A stretch of 64,000 bases of DNA from Saccopteryx bilineata (taxonomy: Eukaryota > Chordata > Mammalia > Chiroptera > Emballonuridae), in the NCBI RefSeq assembly GCF_036850765.1, contig NC_089498.1:74688305-74752304 (forward strand), read 5' to 3'. The notes beneath the pieces are model-generated. The model was not told the origin of the DNA. It made no database searches and saw nothing but the letters and a program-made list of their open reading frames with translations. Position 1 is the first letter of the stretch; every line of letters starts with the position of its first letter. This document shows positions 1-10,385 of the stretch, piece by piece. The position numbers and the translations under genes are program-made.

Positions 1-367
1 CTTAGCGGCTAGCAGCAGTATTACTAAGCAACGATGTACACAGGCTACTGGGGATAGGGCAGAAGAGGCTACACATGTAGTAAGTACCTTTATAACCTCT
101 GCTTGTCAAAATCCTCCTCTGCCTGTAGGACTAAGTTTAAATAGTATCTCCTCCAAGAATTCTTATTCAATCTCTACAGTGGGTCCTAATCTTTCTATTG
201 GTGCCTCCAAAAAAACTCAAATGTTTATTTAGGTACTTAATACACTGATCAACGCATTTGACAAACATGTGCCTATGAGACACTCACATACAGATGACAA
301 AGATGGGTAAAACACTGTTCTCAAGAGATTCAAAGTTAAGTAAGTTGCCTTGTATTATAGTTATTTA

Positions 368-492
368 CTACCTGTCTTCCTTCACAAGGAATGTTAAGTT
401 CTGTGAGGGTAGAGACTTGGTTTTGCTCATTACTGTAGTCCCAATATTTAGAAGAATGCTTGGCACATGGTGGTGCTCAATAAATATTGAAT
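368..492 (+). repeat. L2 3'-end fragment
   Basis: The text 'ctgtgagggtagagacttgg...agaatgcttggcacatggtggtgctcaataaatattgaat' is the typical L2 tail layout: a 'gagggcagggac'-like phrase, then 'tgcctggcacatagtaggtgctcaataaat'. It is ancient and diverged. A second, weaker tail of the same type may lie at 545-650. Confidence 0.6.
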
Positions 493-1004
493 ATAAAATT
501 ATGTAGTTTTTTTTTTTAATTATGTAGTTCTTTGCATACATATTTTTTCTTACTATATATTTCTTGAAGATGGGTGGTGGTTTTTGTTCATCTTTTATCT
601 TTCTCACAGCACCTGGCTTAGCTGCTTGCACATAGCAATGACTGGCATTGAACTGAATTGCAATTTTCAATTCATCCTTAAGTGAATTGGCTGAATTACT
701 AAAGTTTGCAGGTTCCACACTCTTGAGAACAGAAAACCATCACTGTGAATTAAATTTATGAAGTCTCAGAAAGCTCTGCCTTTCTTTTAATGAAAAGACA
801 ACAATTTAGAGATGAAATGTAAGGAAATTTTAGAGTGGAGGCAGATTTGGCCTAGAAGAATTCATAGGAAAAAAATTTTTGAGGGGAACAAGGGAAATCT
901 GGCAGAGGATAGAGACTAATCTTTAAAAGAAAGCCCAACAAAACATGTTCCCCTATTTAAAAAAAAGAAAAGGGAAAAATTATATTAATTAAGAAACAAG
1001 GAGA

Positions 1005-1410
1005 GCCTGACCAGGCAGTGGTGCAGTGGATAGAATGTTGGCCTGAGATGCTGAGGACACAGCTTTGAAACTTCGAGGTTGCCAGCTTGAGTGCAGGCTC
1101 ATCTGGCTTGCGCAAGGGCTCACCAGCTTGAGCGTGGGGTCACTGGCTTGAGCATGGGATCATAGACATGACCCCATAGTTGCTGGCTTGAGCCCAAAGG
1201 TCGCTGTCTTGAGCTTGAAGGTCACTCACTGGCTTGAAGCTCAAAGTCGCTGGCTTGAGCAAGGGGTCACTGGCTCAGCTGGAGCTCCCCAGTTAAGGCA
1301 CATATGAAAAAGCAATCAATGAACAACTAAAGTGATGCAACTACAAACTGATGCTTCTCATCTATCTCCCTTCCTGTCTCTCTCTCTTTTGCTAAGAAAA
1401 AAAAAAGAGA
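1005..1410 (+). mobile_element. tRNA-headed SINE, 'gcctgacc' family (type B)
   Basis: Starts 'gcctgaccaggcagtggtgc' with a tRNA-like head, followed by an imperfect tandem of 'ctggcttgagc' units, an 'aagcaatcaatgaacaacta' phrase and an A-rich tail. It is flanked by target duplications 'aagaaacaaggaga' (991-1004) and 'aagaaacagggagc' (1411-1424), 12 of 14 matching. The internal 'ggcttgag' units are more numerous than in the copies at 33536 and 34306. Confidence 0.85.
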
Positions 1411-1551
1411 AAGAAACAGGGAGCTTTCTCAGGGTATGAGCTCAGTCAATTTTCTAGTAATGGCTGGAAACAGATAAGTACTGACAATCTTATTTCCCCA
1501 ATTCTTCAAGCTATTACTCAGAGACAAAACAGCTAGAGCCACTCTCTAGAG

Positions 1552-1724
1552 CAGTGGCTCAGAAGCTTAGTTCCACATCAGAATCACCTGGGAAGCCCTT
1601 TGAGAAACACTATGCCTTGCCCGACCCATTGAGCTTTTGAATTAATTAGTCAAGGCCCCAACAACCACATTTCCTAAATATTCCCCAAGTGATCCTACTA
1701 GGCAACCAGGGTTGAGAAGCATTG
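1552..1724 (+). mobile_element. MER5A-like hAT-Charlie MITE
   Basis: Begins 'cagtggctcagaagcttagt' and ends 'cagggttgagaagcattg', with 'cacatcagaatcacctggg' inside. This is the well-known non-autonomous MER5A layout, a hAT-Charlie derivative common to placental mammals. It is ancient, with diverged inverted termini and no clear 8 bp duplication. Confidence 0.75.
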
Positions 1725-2423
1725 CCATATAGTCAGAGCATGGCTAGGAGAAACAGAACTTTGCCATGAAAAGGACAAAATCTGGAATAGGAAGTGTTGG
1801 ATTTTAGTCTAGAACTGTGATGGCAAACCTATGACATGCGTGTCAGCACTGACATGCGTAGCCATTTTCGATGACACGTGGCCGCATACCAGAGAAGTAT
1901 GGGGCCGCATGCCGTGAAGGACGTTTGATCCTCGGCTCCTGCATGGCCAGGTGTAGTAGCCGAAGATAAAACTTTTGCTGTAGTGTAGACACTCTGTGCG
2001 GGAGGTCTGTAAGTCCAAAACAACAGAACTCCGGCACAGAGCGTCTAGTTCTGGGACTTCCTGTTAGGCCGTTAGGGGATCTTTGACCTCACTTCCGGCC
2101 AGCGGAGCAGGGAGCAATGGAATGTCCAGCAGATGCATCTCTGGGGGCCCTGTGATTGCCATTACCAGCAACCACATAACCACAGTAACCATCATCCGAT
2201 CTACTGTTCTGGGGTGTCATGCATTTCTAATTGACTATCATTACTGAGATAAGTGAGGGGGAGGCTGGGAGAGGCGAGAGCCTGTGCTATGGGTGCCGTT
2301 TCCCACTATTAGAAATAGCGGCAGCCATCTTAATTTACATAAGATGCAACTTGCAGAATTTTAAGACAGCATCTGGGCTCAGATGTTTGTCAACTTGAGG
2401 TCAAAGCTCGAGAATATGGAAAG

Positions 2424-2605
2424 GTGCTGCTTGGAGAATCAAGAAGAGTGCCACTACGAACAGGAAATTGGAGTGCCTGGAACCGATTACCAGACACTTT
2501 TAGCACCCTGAAAAATATAGCAATGGCTTTACTCACAATTTTTCCCTCTACGTACTTTCGTGAGACCTTATTCTCAGCGTTAAATAATATCAAAACCAAC
2601 AAAAG
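2424..2605 (+). pseudogene. hAT transposase C-terminal (dimerisation) remnant
   Basis: About 60 codons, reading ...LPDTFSTLKNIAMALLTIF then PSTYFRETLFSALNNIKTNK. The 'STY..E..FS..N.IK...RNRL' pattern is the hAT dimerisation signature shared with Charlie- and ZBED-type proteins. The upstream coding part is in another frame and most of the catalytic domain is missing. It is interrupted at 2617 by a SINE. It is a fossil within the element at 1815-3348, not a host gene. Confidence 0.75.
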
Positions 2606-2616
2606 AAACAGATTGA

Positions 2617-2922
2617 GCCCTGGCCGGTTGGCTCAGCGGTAGAGCGTCGGCCTGGCGTCCAGGGCACATAGGAGAAGCACCCATTTGCTTCTCCACCCCC
2701 CGCCCCCTCCTTCCTCTCTGTCTCTCTCTTCCCCTCCCGCAGCCAAGGCTCCATTGGAGCAAAGATGGCCCGGGCGCTGGGGATGGCTCCTTGGCCTCTG
2801 CCCCAGGCGCTAGAGTGGCTCTGGTCGCGGCAGAGCGACGCTGGAGGGGCGGAGCATCGCCTCCTGGTGGGCGTGCCGGGTGGATCCCGGTTGGGCACAG
2901 GCGGGAGTCTGTCTGACTGTCT
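2617..2922 (+). mobile_element. tRNA-headed SINE, 'gccctggcc' family (type A), B-box deleted
   Basis: Begins 'gccctggccggttggctcag' and runs through 'tctctcttcccctcccgcag' and 'gggatggctccttgg' to 'gtctgtctgactgtct'. A perfect 15 bp duplication aaagaaacagattga flanks it (2602-2616 and 2923-2937). Compared with 8695-9089 it lacks about 30 bp covering the tRNA B box ('ggcgtccagggcac' junction). It ends early without a poly-A tail. Confidence 0.92.
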
Positions 2923-4504
2923 AAAGAAACAGATTGACAGATGAAGTTAGTAGCACTTGCTTGGGCTTGAAGTGTACAAAATACCAAACTTCAATTGATG
3001 ATTTAGCCAATGAAATTTAGCAACAGAAAAGTCACTAATAGGTTAGCTAAAGAATTCCCCCTCCCCCTCACTTATCTTAGTTCACAGCACCCCACACAAG
3101 TTAAATAATATCAAGACCAACAAAAGAAACCGACTGACAGATGAACAAAGAAGTCACTAAGCAGGTAAGTTAATTATTAGTTTTTGGTTTATTAAATACA
3201 GTTATATATTACAATTATACATTTTTTGTTATTTAAACTATAAATATCGCAAAATTATGGTTTTTTCTAGAAGTGACACACCACCCTAGTTATGCTCGGT
3301 TTTTTGGTGAATTTTGACACACCAAGCTCAAAAGATTGCCCATCACTGGTCTAGATTCTGGGTAGATCATTAATTTCTCTTTCTCTCTGTTCCAGTATGT
3401 ATTTTTAAAGGCAAAATGAGATCTAACAAAATGTTAGAAACAGAGAAAGAAAAATGGTTGTGAAGCATTACATGGCCATTAAATACTATACAGATATTTA
3501 TTTAATACAACACTAGGACCTTCGTTCAATCTCTTAGGCCTGATTTGATATTCCGTATGAATCCCCCACAAAAAAATGTTAACATGAGCCAAATGAAAAC
3601 TTACTTTTTCATGTTAACAAATCCAAAGTAAAATGAAGCAATTAGAAAAGATGGTGATTCCCCTGTCCTGGGAAATGGCCCTAAAGAGGCAGACTGGTTA
3701 CTAGAGGAGCAAAGGTCTTTAACTCTTGTTTTACTTAATTTTAATGTTCACAAACTAAGTAACATGAGAGGACAATCAATCCCATTTTCCTTGCTAAAGC
3801 AGGCTAAAAATTCGGGCCAGAAGTCACCTAGCACCCCAGATTTTCATCATCTGGCAAAATTTGCCCTTTCACTTCAGGGCTCTCTTAAACGACGGTCTTC
3901 AGGCCCTGAATTAACTTCTACCAAAGCTAAAATACTCTCTTCCTTCAGAGGAGATGTCTCCAATGCCCAATTTATTGCTCTTAAATATAAATTCATAAAT
4001 TAGCCTAGCATGACAGATAATCACCTTAAAGGCAAGTCAGTGTCTGAATCAAACTTTAAAAATAAGCCTGGTCAAAAGAAAGCAGTGTTTCCTAATGCAA
4101 ACATGATGCTTCCAGCACTCGCACTAAAAATTCCACCCAAACATTTGCAATCAATTTTCTGAAATTATAATTCCCAACAGATCTGTGTATTGTCCTGTCA
4201 CTTTACATTAATGACGAGTATTTTCCTCACAGCCAGCGGAAACACCTGCTGATGGCACAGGCTGGACTGAATTCAGAGAAGCCTACACTTCCTCTCAGAG
4301 CCCAGCCTGCCTTCGGCTGTAGTCCACAGCTTGGTTCAGAGGTACTTTCAGCTTTCTGACATCCAAGACAAGGATGAAAAAAATCTGGGTGATAAGAATT
4401 GCTTTCTACCAACTTGGGGCAATGTTATTCATGCAAGATTTCCTGCACAAAGACTAAATAACTAAGAAAACAGCCAAGTACTGGCAATCCTATTTCTTAT
4501 TTTT

Positions 4505-4898
4505 GTTTATTTTTTTATTAAGTGAGAGGCAGGGAGGCAAAGAGACAGGCTCCCGCATGTGCCCTGATTGGGATCCACCCGGCAAGCCCTCTACAGGTTA
4601 ATGCTCTGCCCATCTGGGGCCACTGCTATGTTGTTCGCAACTGACCTATTTCAGCGCCTGAGGTGAGATCATGGAGCCATCCTAAGTGCCCGGGGCCAAC
4701 TTGCTTGAATCACTCAAGCCATGGCTGCAGGAGAGGAAGACAGAGAGAGAGAGAGAGACAGACAGACAGAGAAATTAGGGGTAGGGATAGGGGTGTGGAA
4801 GCAGATGATTACCTCTCCTGTGTGCCTTGACCGAGAATTGAACCCAGGACATCCACACACTGGGCCAATGCTCTACCACTGAGCCAACCGGCCAGGGC
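4505..4898 (-). mobile_element. Type A SINE, older subfamily
   Basis: Reverse-oriented copy ending in 'ccaaccggccagggc', with 'gtgagaggcagggaggcaaa', 'cctgattgggatccacccgg' and 'gaattgaacccagga'. It is diverged from the young copies. It lies in the tail of the type B SINE at 4899-5270. The outer duplication 'cctatttcttatttt' (4489-4503 and 5271-5285) encloses both, so it is a nested pair. Confidence 0.85.
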
Positions 4899-5270
4899 TC
4901 TTTTTCTTTTTTCAAGTGCACTTTTTCTTTTTTTTAAGCAAGAGAGAGCAGGACAGACAGGGACAGACAGGAAGGGAAGAGATGAGAAGCTTCAACTCAA
5001 AGTTGATTGCTTTCTCATATGTGCCTTGATGGGGGGGGGCACAGCAGAGCGAGTAACCCCTTGCTCAAGCCAGCAACCTTGGGCTCAAGCCAGTGACCTT
5101 TGGGCTCCAGCCAGCAACCATGAGGTCATGTCTATAATCTCATGTGCAAGCCAGCAACACTGCACACAAACTGGTGAGCCCATGCTCAAGCTTGCAACCT
5201 CAGGGTTTCGAACCTGGGTCCTCAGTGTCTCAGGCCAATGCTCTATCCACTGTGCCACCACCTGGTCAGG
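4899..5270 (-). mobile_element. Type B SINE hosting a nested type A SINE
   Basis: Reverse-oriented 'gcctgacc' family: it ends 'ccacctggtcaggc' and contains 'ccttgctcaagccagcaacc' and 'tttctcatatgtgccttga'. The duplication 'cctatttcttatttt' brackets the whole nest, showing that this copy landed first. Confidence 0.85.
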
Positions 5271-5839
5271 CCTATTTCTTATTTTCAGTTACTGAATCTT
5301 TAAAACTACCCTTATAATGCACATCTAGGGAAAGCTTCTCAATTCATGAGGTAAGGTTAAACAATTTGTCTAATGCCTATAGAAATTTCTGAGACAGGAC
5401 TTGAATCCAAGCCTTCTAACTCCATGTCTCTCAAACCACGCTCCCTTGTCAATCTCTCATGGAACATTTTTAGTGCCAGGTCAGTTTCCTGGCCATGGTG
5501 AAATTGGTAATCATTGTCCAGTGGAAGGGGTATTGGACTGAGAATGAGAAGATAGAGGTTTGCTGGCATTGTTCTGTGTATGTGTGTGTGTGTATGAAAT
5601 CTTTAAGAAGTCCGTGCTCTTAACTAATTTCTGCTTTAGTTTGTCCTTCTCACTCCCTGGCAAACCCCCAGATGCTGACTCAGTTCTACTGTCTGCCTCT
5701 TCCTGCACCAGGTGTAGCCAAGTGTTGAAAGGTATGAGAGTAGCGTTGATTAGTACCACTACTAATCCATGGTCTCCAATCTCAATGCTGCTCAAAAGAG
5801 GCTTAACCATCTCTTCTTGAATTTACTAATAATCTTAGT

Positions 5840-6600
5840 ATCAGTCTTTTGCTTCTAGGCTTACTCTCTTCCAAAATATTTGTCATAAAGTAGCCAAAGT
5901 CATCTCTTTAAATATACATACAACCATACCATTTCACTGCTCACAGCCCTTTGTTTCCCATTGCACTGGGAATAAAAGCCAAACTCCGTGCCTGCACAGC
6001 CCTGCAGGTCTGGGCCCTCATCTCCCTCTGCAGTCTCATCTCTAGTCCGTTCTCCTCATACTAAGTATGCTCCAATCTCAACAGCTCTGTACACACGCCA
6101 TATTTGTCTTTCCTTCCTCTTATGGAATGAATGTTTGTACTCCCCTCAAAACTTACACATTGAAGCCCTAACCCCCCAATACGGTTTTATCAGGAGATGG
6201 GTCTCTTAAGTAAATAGTTAAGATTAAGTAGATGCTGGGGGGAAGCCCTGGTCTGATATGATTGGTGTTCTTAGAAGACACATCAGGGAGCCAGTGTGGG
6301 CACTTCTTTCCTCCTTGCCTCTCTGTGCAAATACCAAGGAAAGGCCATGTGAGGACATATAAAGATGTAGTGTCTACAGTCCAGGAGAGGGAGCCCTCAT
6401 TAGAAATCTAACTAGCCATGGACTTCTAGCCTCCAGAGCTGTGAGAAAAATAAATTTGTTGTGTTGGCTCCCCAGTCTGTGGTACTTTGCTATGGCAGCC
6501 AAAGCAGACTCATACACTGCCTGGGAGTTGTTAACATATGCTATTCCCTTTTTGGAGCCTCCACTTCCCTCTTCTTTACTTGCTTACATCTCATTCTAAT
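5840..6600 (+). repeat. L2 fragment split by an MLT1 LTR
   Basis: 5938-6060 reads 'cccattgcactgggaataaaagccaaactcc...cctgcaggtctgggccctcat', and 6515-6600 reads 'ttaacatatgctattccc', the next part of the same L2 region. The two halves are separated by the MLT1-type LTR at 6108-6516. Confidence 0.65.
6108..6516 (+). mobile_element. MLT1-type (MaLR) solo LTR
   Basis: It has the MLT1 order of phrases: 'atggaatgaatgtttgtact', 'gaagccctaaccccc', 'gaagacacatcagggagcc', 'ccagagctgtgagaaaaataaa' and the terminal 'ggcagccaaagcagactcat'. Ancient ERVL-MaLR LTR in sense orientation. It lies inside an L2. Confidence 0.75.
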
Positions 6601-6790
6601 ATGCCCTCCGACCGACCATGCTAATAAAGCAGCTCTGCCAAAGGTCACCAATTATTACCATTTTACCAAAACCAATAAACGTTTATCACCTTATTTTACT
6701 GGGCTATCTCCCAGTACATGTGATGTTACAGATCCCTTGGTTCCTGAATCCTCTAGTTTCTTGGCTTTGATTTTGTTACTTTCTCTATGG

Positions 6791-6989
6791 CAGTGGCTTT
6801 CAACCTTTTTACAACTGAGGACTGGCAAAAATAGGAGAATTATTTTGGGGACTGCTAATGCAGAAATCACCCTGAGCATAAGAGAATTCAACTACGATCA
6901 CTGGGTCTGTGATCTTCATACAACATCAGGAATTACTCTTTCATAGAGTGCCACAAAATTTCTGGTAGACTGGCTGTTGAAAAACACTA
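6791..6989 (+). mobile_element. hAT MITE, 199 bp
   Basis: Ends 'cagtggctttcaacc' and (reverse complement) 'tagtgtttttcaaca' form diverged inverted termini. The flanking octamers ctctatgg (6783-6790) and ctcttagg (6990-6997) match 6 of 8. The interior has no coding capacity. It is a non-autonomous hAT-type element. Confidence 0.75.
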
Positions 6990-7309
6990 CTCTTAGGTAT
7001 TTCTCTAAACAATCCCTCAAGATTTCCTTCTTGAGCTGCTTAAATGTAGTGTTCCACTGGACTCTGTCCTTGGCCCACAGTTCTTCTCTATATATACTTT
7101 CCTTGGGTAATCTCGTCCATTCTCCTTGTTTTATCTCTTACAGTGTATTGATAATTCCCAAATCTACCTTGTCTTCTAAAGTAGATTTAAATCTACTTTT
7201 AATCCAACTGCCTGCTAATCAATTCTACTTGGATGTCCATAGACATCTTAAACTCAAGATATCTACCGCTGAACTCTTCATCTTACCCTATGAACCAGCC
7301 TCTCTCTCT

Positions 7310-7708
7310 CTCTCTCTTTTTTTTTTGTATTTTTGTATTTTTCCAAAGTGAGAAGCGGAGAAGCGGGGGGGGGGGGGGGCAGCAGTCAGACAGATTCCCG
7401 CATGCGCCCGACCAGGATCCACCTGGCACGCCCACCAGAGGTCGATGCTCTGCCCATCTGGTCTGTTGTTCCACTGCAACCGGAGCCATTCTAGTGCCTG
7501 AGGGAGAGGCCATGGAGCCATCCTCAGCGTCCAGGCCAACTTTGCTCCCATGGAGCCTTGACTGTGGGAGCAGAAGAGAGCGACAGAGAAAGGAGAGGGG
7601 GAAGGGGGAAGCAGATGGGCACTCCTCCTGTGTGCCCTGGCCAGGAACTGAACCTTGGACTTCCACATGCCAGGCCAACACTCTACCGCTGAGCCAACCG
7701 GCCAGGGC
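7310..7708 (-). mobile_element. Type A SINE adjoining the FERHDP exon
   Basis: Reverse copy ending 'ccaaccggccagggc'. The duplication 'ccagcctctct' occurs at 7295-7305 and again from 7709. Contains an uninterrupted run of 15 G at 7365-7379, an expansion within its tail side. It ends only 208 bp from the MICU1 exon, on the donor side. Confidence 0.9.
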
Positions 7709-7886
7709 CCAGCCTCTCTTTTTAAATTCTCAGTGTCAGTTCATGATGTCATCCTTTATCCAAATAAGCAGAGTAGGATCATTTGGGCTCTCTCCTTCTC
7801 CTTATTCACTGCTCATTTTTTATCAGGCGCCAGAGATGAATTAGTCATAATCTTTGGTCTGTGACACTGTAGGTTTCCATAGCTTA

Positions 7887-8117
<231 letters not shown>

Positions 8118-8159
8118 CTATAATTTTCACCGAGATTTGAAACAATTAATCAGAAGGGG

Positions 8160-8320
8160 AAGATCTGAGTTCTTTTCCAGCTCTGCCACTAAATGTTTAT
8201 GTAACCAGGAAAACACCTAGCTACTGCAGGCCTCAATTTCCTCACAAATAAAACATAGCTGCTATAACATCTCATATACCTAAGAGATCAGGAGAGTCTG
8301 TGCAGGGATCAAAACAATGT
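8160..8320 (+). repeat. MIR remnant
   Basis: 'gagttcttttccagctctgccactaaatgt' followed by 'ggcctcaatttcctcacaaataaaac' matches the MIR core layout in sense orientation. Diverged ancient tRNA SINE. Confidence 0.55.
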
Positions 8321-8694
8321 TAATAATTGACTGTTCAAATGATGTGGAGAAGTTTACCCAAAATCTATGTACTCTTGTTGATCAGCCACCCTCTTAAATA
8401 TAATTTTCTAAATAAATTAAAAAAGAAATGTTAAAACTCCATTCTACTTCATGAGTAATATTATTGTTAATAAGTAATCTTTGGACCATCCGTATCCCTG
8501 CTACTCAGCGGAAGCTTAAAAACTAATTATATTTGACCAATTATACGTATATAAAGTTATATCAGTTCCTCAATCTGTACCTAATATTGTTATACATTTA
8601 GACTTTCAATGATTTCAAGTTTTCCCCCAAATGGTAATTAAATGCTAGGACATCAATAGAACTTGAAAAAAATGTATTAAGTATAGGCTATCTT

Positions 8695-9089
8695 GGCCCT
8701 GGCCGGTTGGCTCAGCGGTAGAGCGTCGGCCTGGCGTGCGGGGGACCCGGGTTTGATTCCCGGCCAGGGCACATAGGAGAAGTGCCCATTTGCTTCTCCA
8801 CCCCCTCCCTCCTTCCTCTCTGTCTCTCTCTTCCCCTCCCGCAGCCAAGGCTCCATTGGAGCAAAGATGGCCCGGGCGCTGGGGATGGCTCCTTGGCCTC
8901 TGCCCCAGGCGCTGGAGTGGCTCTGGTCGCGGCAGAGCAACGCCCCGGAGGGGCAGAGCATCGCCCCCTGGTGGGCAGAGCGTCGCCCCTTGTGGGTGTG
9001 CCGGGTGGATCCCGGTCGGGCGCATGCGGGAATCTGTCTGACTGTCTCTCCCCATTTCCAGCTTCAGAAAAATACACACACACAAAAAA
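8695..9089 (+). mobile_element. Type A SINE, full length, subfamily 1
   Basis: Full tRNA head with A-box-like 'tggctcagcggtagagc' and B-box-like 'gggtttgattcccgg'. Then follow a pyrimidine block, the body 'gatggcccgggcgctgggga' and the end 'cagcttcagaaaaatac'. Target duplications gtataggctatctt (8681-8694) and gtataggatatctt (9090-9103) match 13 of 14. Reading through it produces long spurious ORFs on both strands. Confidence 0.95.
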
Positions 9090-9654
9090 GTATAGGATAT
9101 CTTAGACATGTGTACCATAAAGCTACTGAAAAATCATTAAATGTATGTAAATATGCATATGGGAAGGTTAAGTATAAAGGAACTCTAGCTAATCTAAGTA
9201 ATATCAGAAAACTAAGATTTTAATGAAAAAATGGGAGCCCAGAAGGTGATCTCAGTGCCAGCTACAGTGTTAATGCTACTTAAAAGTGCATAGATGATAA
9301 GAGTGGCTGAAGATGGATCCAGAGACAAATTAGAAAGCAAAATGATTTGAAAATGGTAAAATTTCCCCATGCTTTTATTAGAAAATAACCGTTACCAGGA
9401 AACTCAGATTCCTATGTGGTGAGACATAGTCCTGTTCTCATAAGAGGGGTATGTGCACACAGATAGAAGACACTGCTAAGTAAGCTCACGTCAACAAGCA
9501 ATTCCTGAGTGTCAGCTAGTTCTCCAGCACTGTGTTAGTCTTGTGGGGCCAGGAAGATGGTTCAGCTTCTGTCCTTAGGGGCCTTACCATCTAGTAGGAG
9601 ATAAGACTTACATCTGAGACAAAATAAGGAAACATGCAGTCAAGAGTGAAATGC

Positions 9655-10058
9655 GGCCCTGGCCGGTTGGCTCAGTGGTAGAGCGTCGGCCTGGCGTGTA
9701 GAAGTCCCGGGTTTGATTCCCGGCCAGGGCACACAGGAGAGGAGCCCATCTGCTTCTCTACCCCTCCCCCTCTCCTTCCTCTCTGTCTCTCTCTTCCCCT
9801 CCTGCAGCAAAGGCTCCACTGGAGCAAAGATGGCCCCAGCGCTGGGGATGGCTCTGTGGCCTCTGCCTCAGGTGCTAAAGTGGCTCTGGTCGCAACATAG
9901 CGACGCCCAGGATGGGCAGAACATCGCCCCCTGGTGGGCAGAGCGTCGCCCCTGGTGGGCGTGCTGGGTGGATCCCGGTCGGGCGCATGCGGGAGTCTGT
10001 CTGACTGTCTCTCCCCGTTTCCAGCTTCAAAAAAATACAAAAAAAAAAAAAAAAAAAA
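9655..10058 (+). mobile_element. Type A SINE, full length
   Basis: Full-length copy with long poly-A (about 30 A). A perfect 13 bp duplication aagagtgaaatgc flanks it at 9642-9654 and 10059-10071. Combines subfamily features: 'caacatagcgacgcccagga' in the body but the CCCTCC-type pyrimidine block. Little decayed, so a young insertion. Confidence 0.95.
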
Positions 10059-10216
10059 AAGAGTGAAATGCTCTTTCAATTCTCCTTTCCTCAGCGTGGT
10101 AAGGTGATAGACACCTTCATTTGTTTCCTCACTGGTGAGGCTTGCCGTGAGCAATATACAAGAACTGCATTTTAACAACAGCAACCCCTTATAAGCATGT
10201 ACTAAGTAAGTGTCCA

Positions 10217-10385
10217 CCCATATATACTTTCATTTAATCACTATAACAACCCTATGGAGTAGATATTATCAGCTCCATTTTATAGATGAGAAAACTGATG
10301 CAACATAAAGTTATGTAGCGAGCAGGGATTCAAACTCAGCTCTGTCTAGAACCAAGTACTGTATCTCAGCATCATACTGTTTTGT
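10217..10385 (-). repeat. MIR remnant
   Basis: 'ccattttatagatgagaaaactgatgca' followed by 'gagcagggattcaaactcagctctgtct' is the reverse-oriented MIR core. Diverged. Confidence 0.65.

Larger units (their letters stand above)
1815..3348 (-). mobile_element. hAT transposon with transposase remnants, split by a SINE
   Basis: The ends are inverted repeats: 'ctgtgatggcaaacctatga' at the left, and 'cagtgatgggcaatcttttg' on the minus strand at the right. Both are followed inward by 'tgtgtca'-like text. Flanking 8 bp duplications gtctagaa (1807-1814) and gtctagat (3349-3356) match 7 of 8, as expected for hAT. Plus-strand reading of 2450-2600 gives transposase-like text (FPSTYF.ETLFSALNNIKTNKRNRL), the C-terminal dimerisation region of Charlie-like hAT transposases; text after the SINE (GLKCTKYQTSIDDLANEI) continues it. 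Frame changes and stops make it dead. The tail of this region is duplicated internally: 'ttaaataatatcaa.accaac' occurs at about 2580 and again at 3102. The 1850-2350 part is CG-richer than its surroundings. Confidence 0.85.

Noticed and set aside
3764..4003. 79-codon plus-strand ORF
   Set aside because: No domain, no context and no repeat match; length is compatible with chance in this composition.
6461..6946. 161-codon plus-strand ORF
   Set aside because: Spans the MLT1 end, L2 text and a hAT MITE; a chance open frame across repeats.
7233..7844. 203-codon plus-strand ORF
   Set aside because: It reads through the reverse type A SINE and flanking repeat. The same residues recur wherever that SINE occurs, so it is not a gene.
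8696..8770. tRNA gene from the A-box and B-box matches
   Set aside because: The tRNA-like part is the head of a SINE, continues into the SINE body and is flanked by target duplications. The same holds for all similar heads in the window.
8645..9118. 157-codon minus-strand ORF and its plus-strand partners
   Set aside because: All lie within the SINE at 8695-9089, and every frame is open because the element is GC-rich.
9672..10217. 181-codon minus-strand ORF
   Set aside because: Reading of the full-length SINE at 9655-10058 plus flanking intron; recurring SINE translation.
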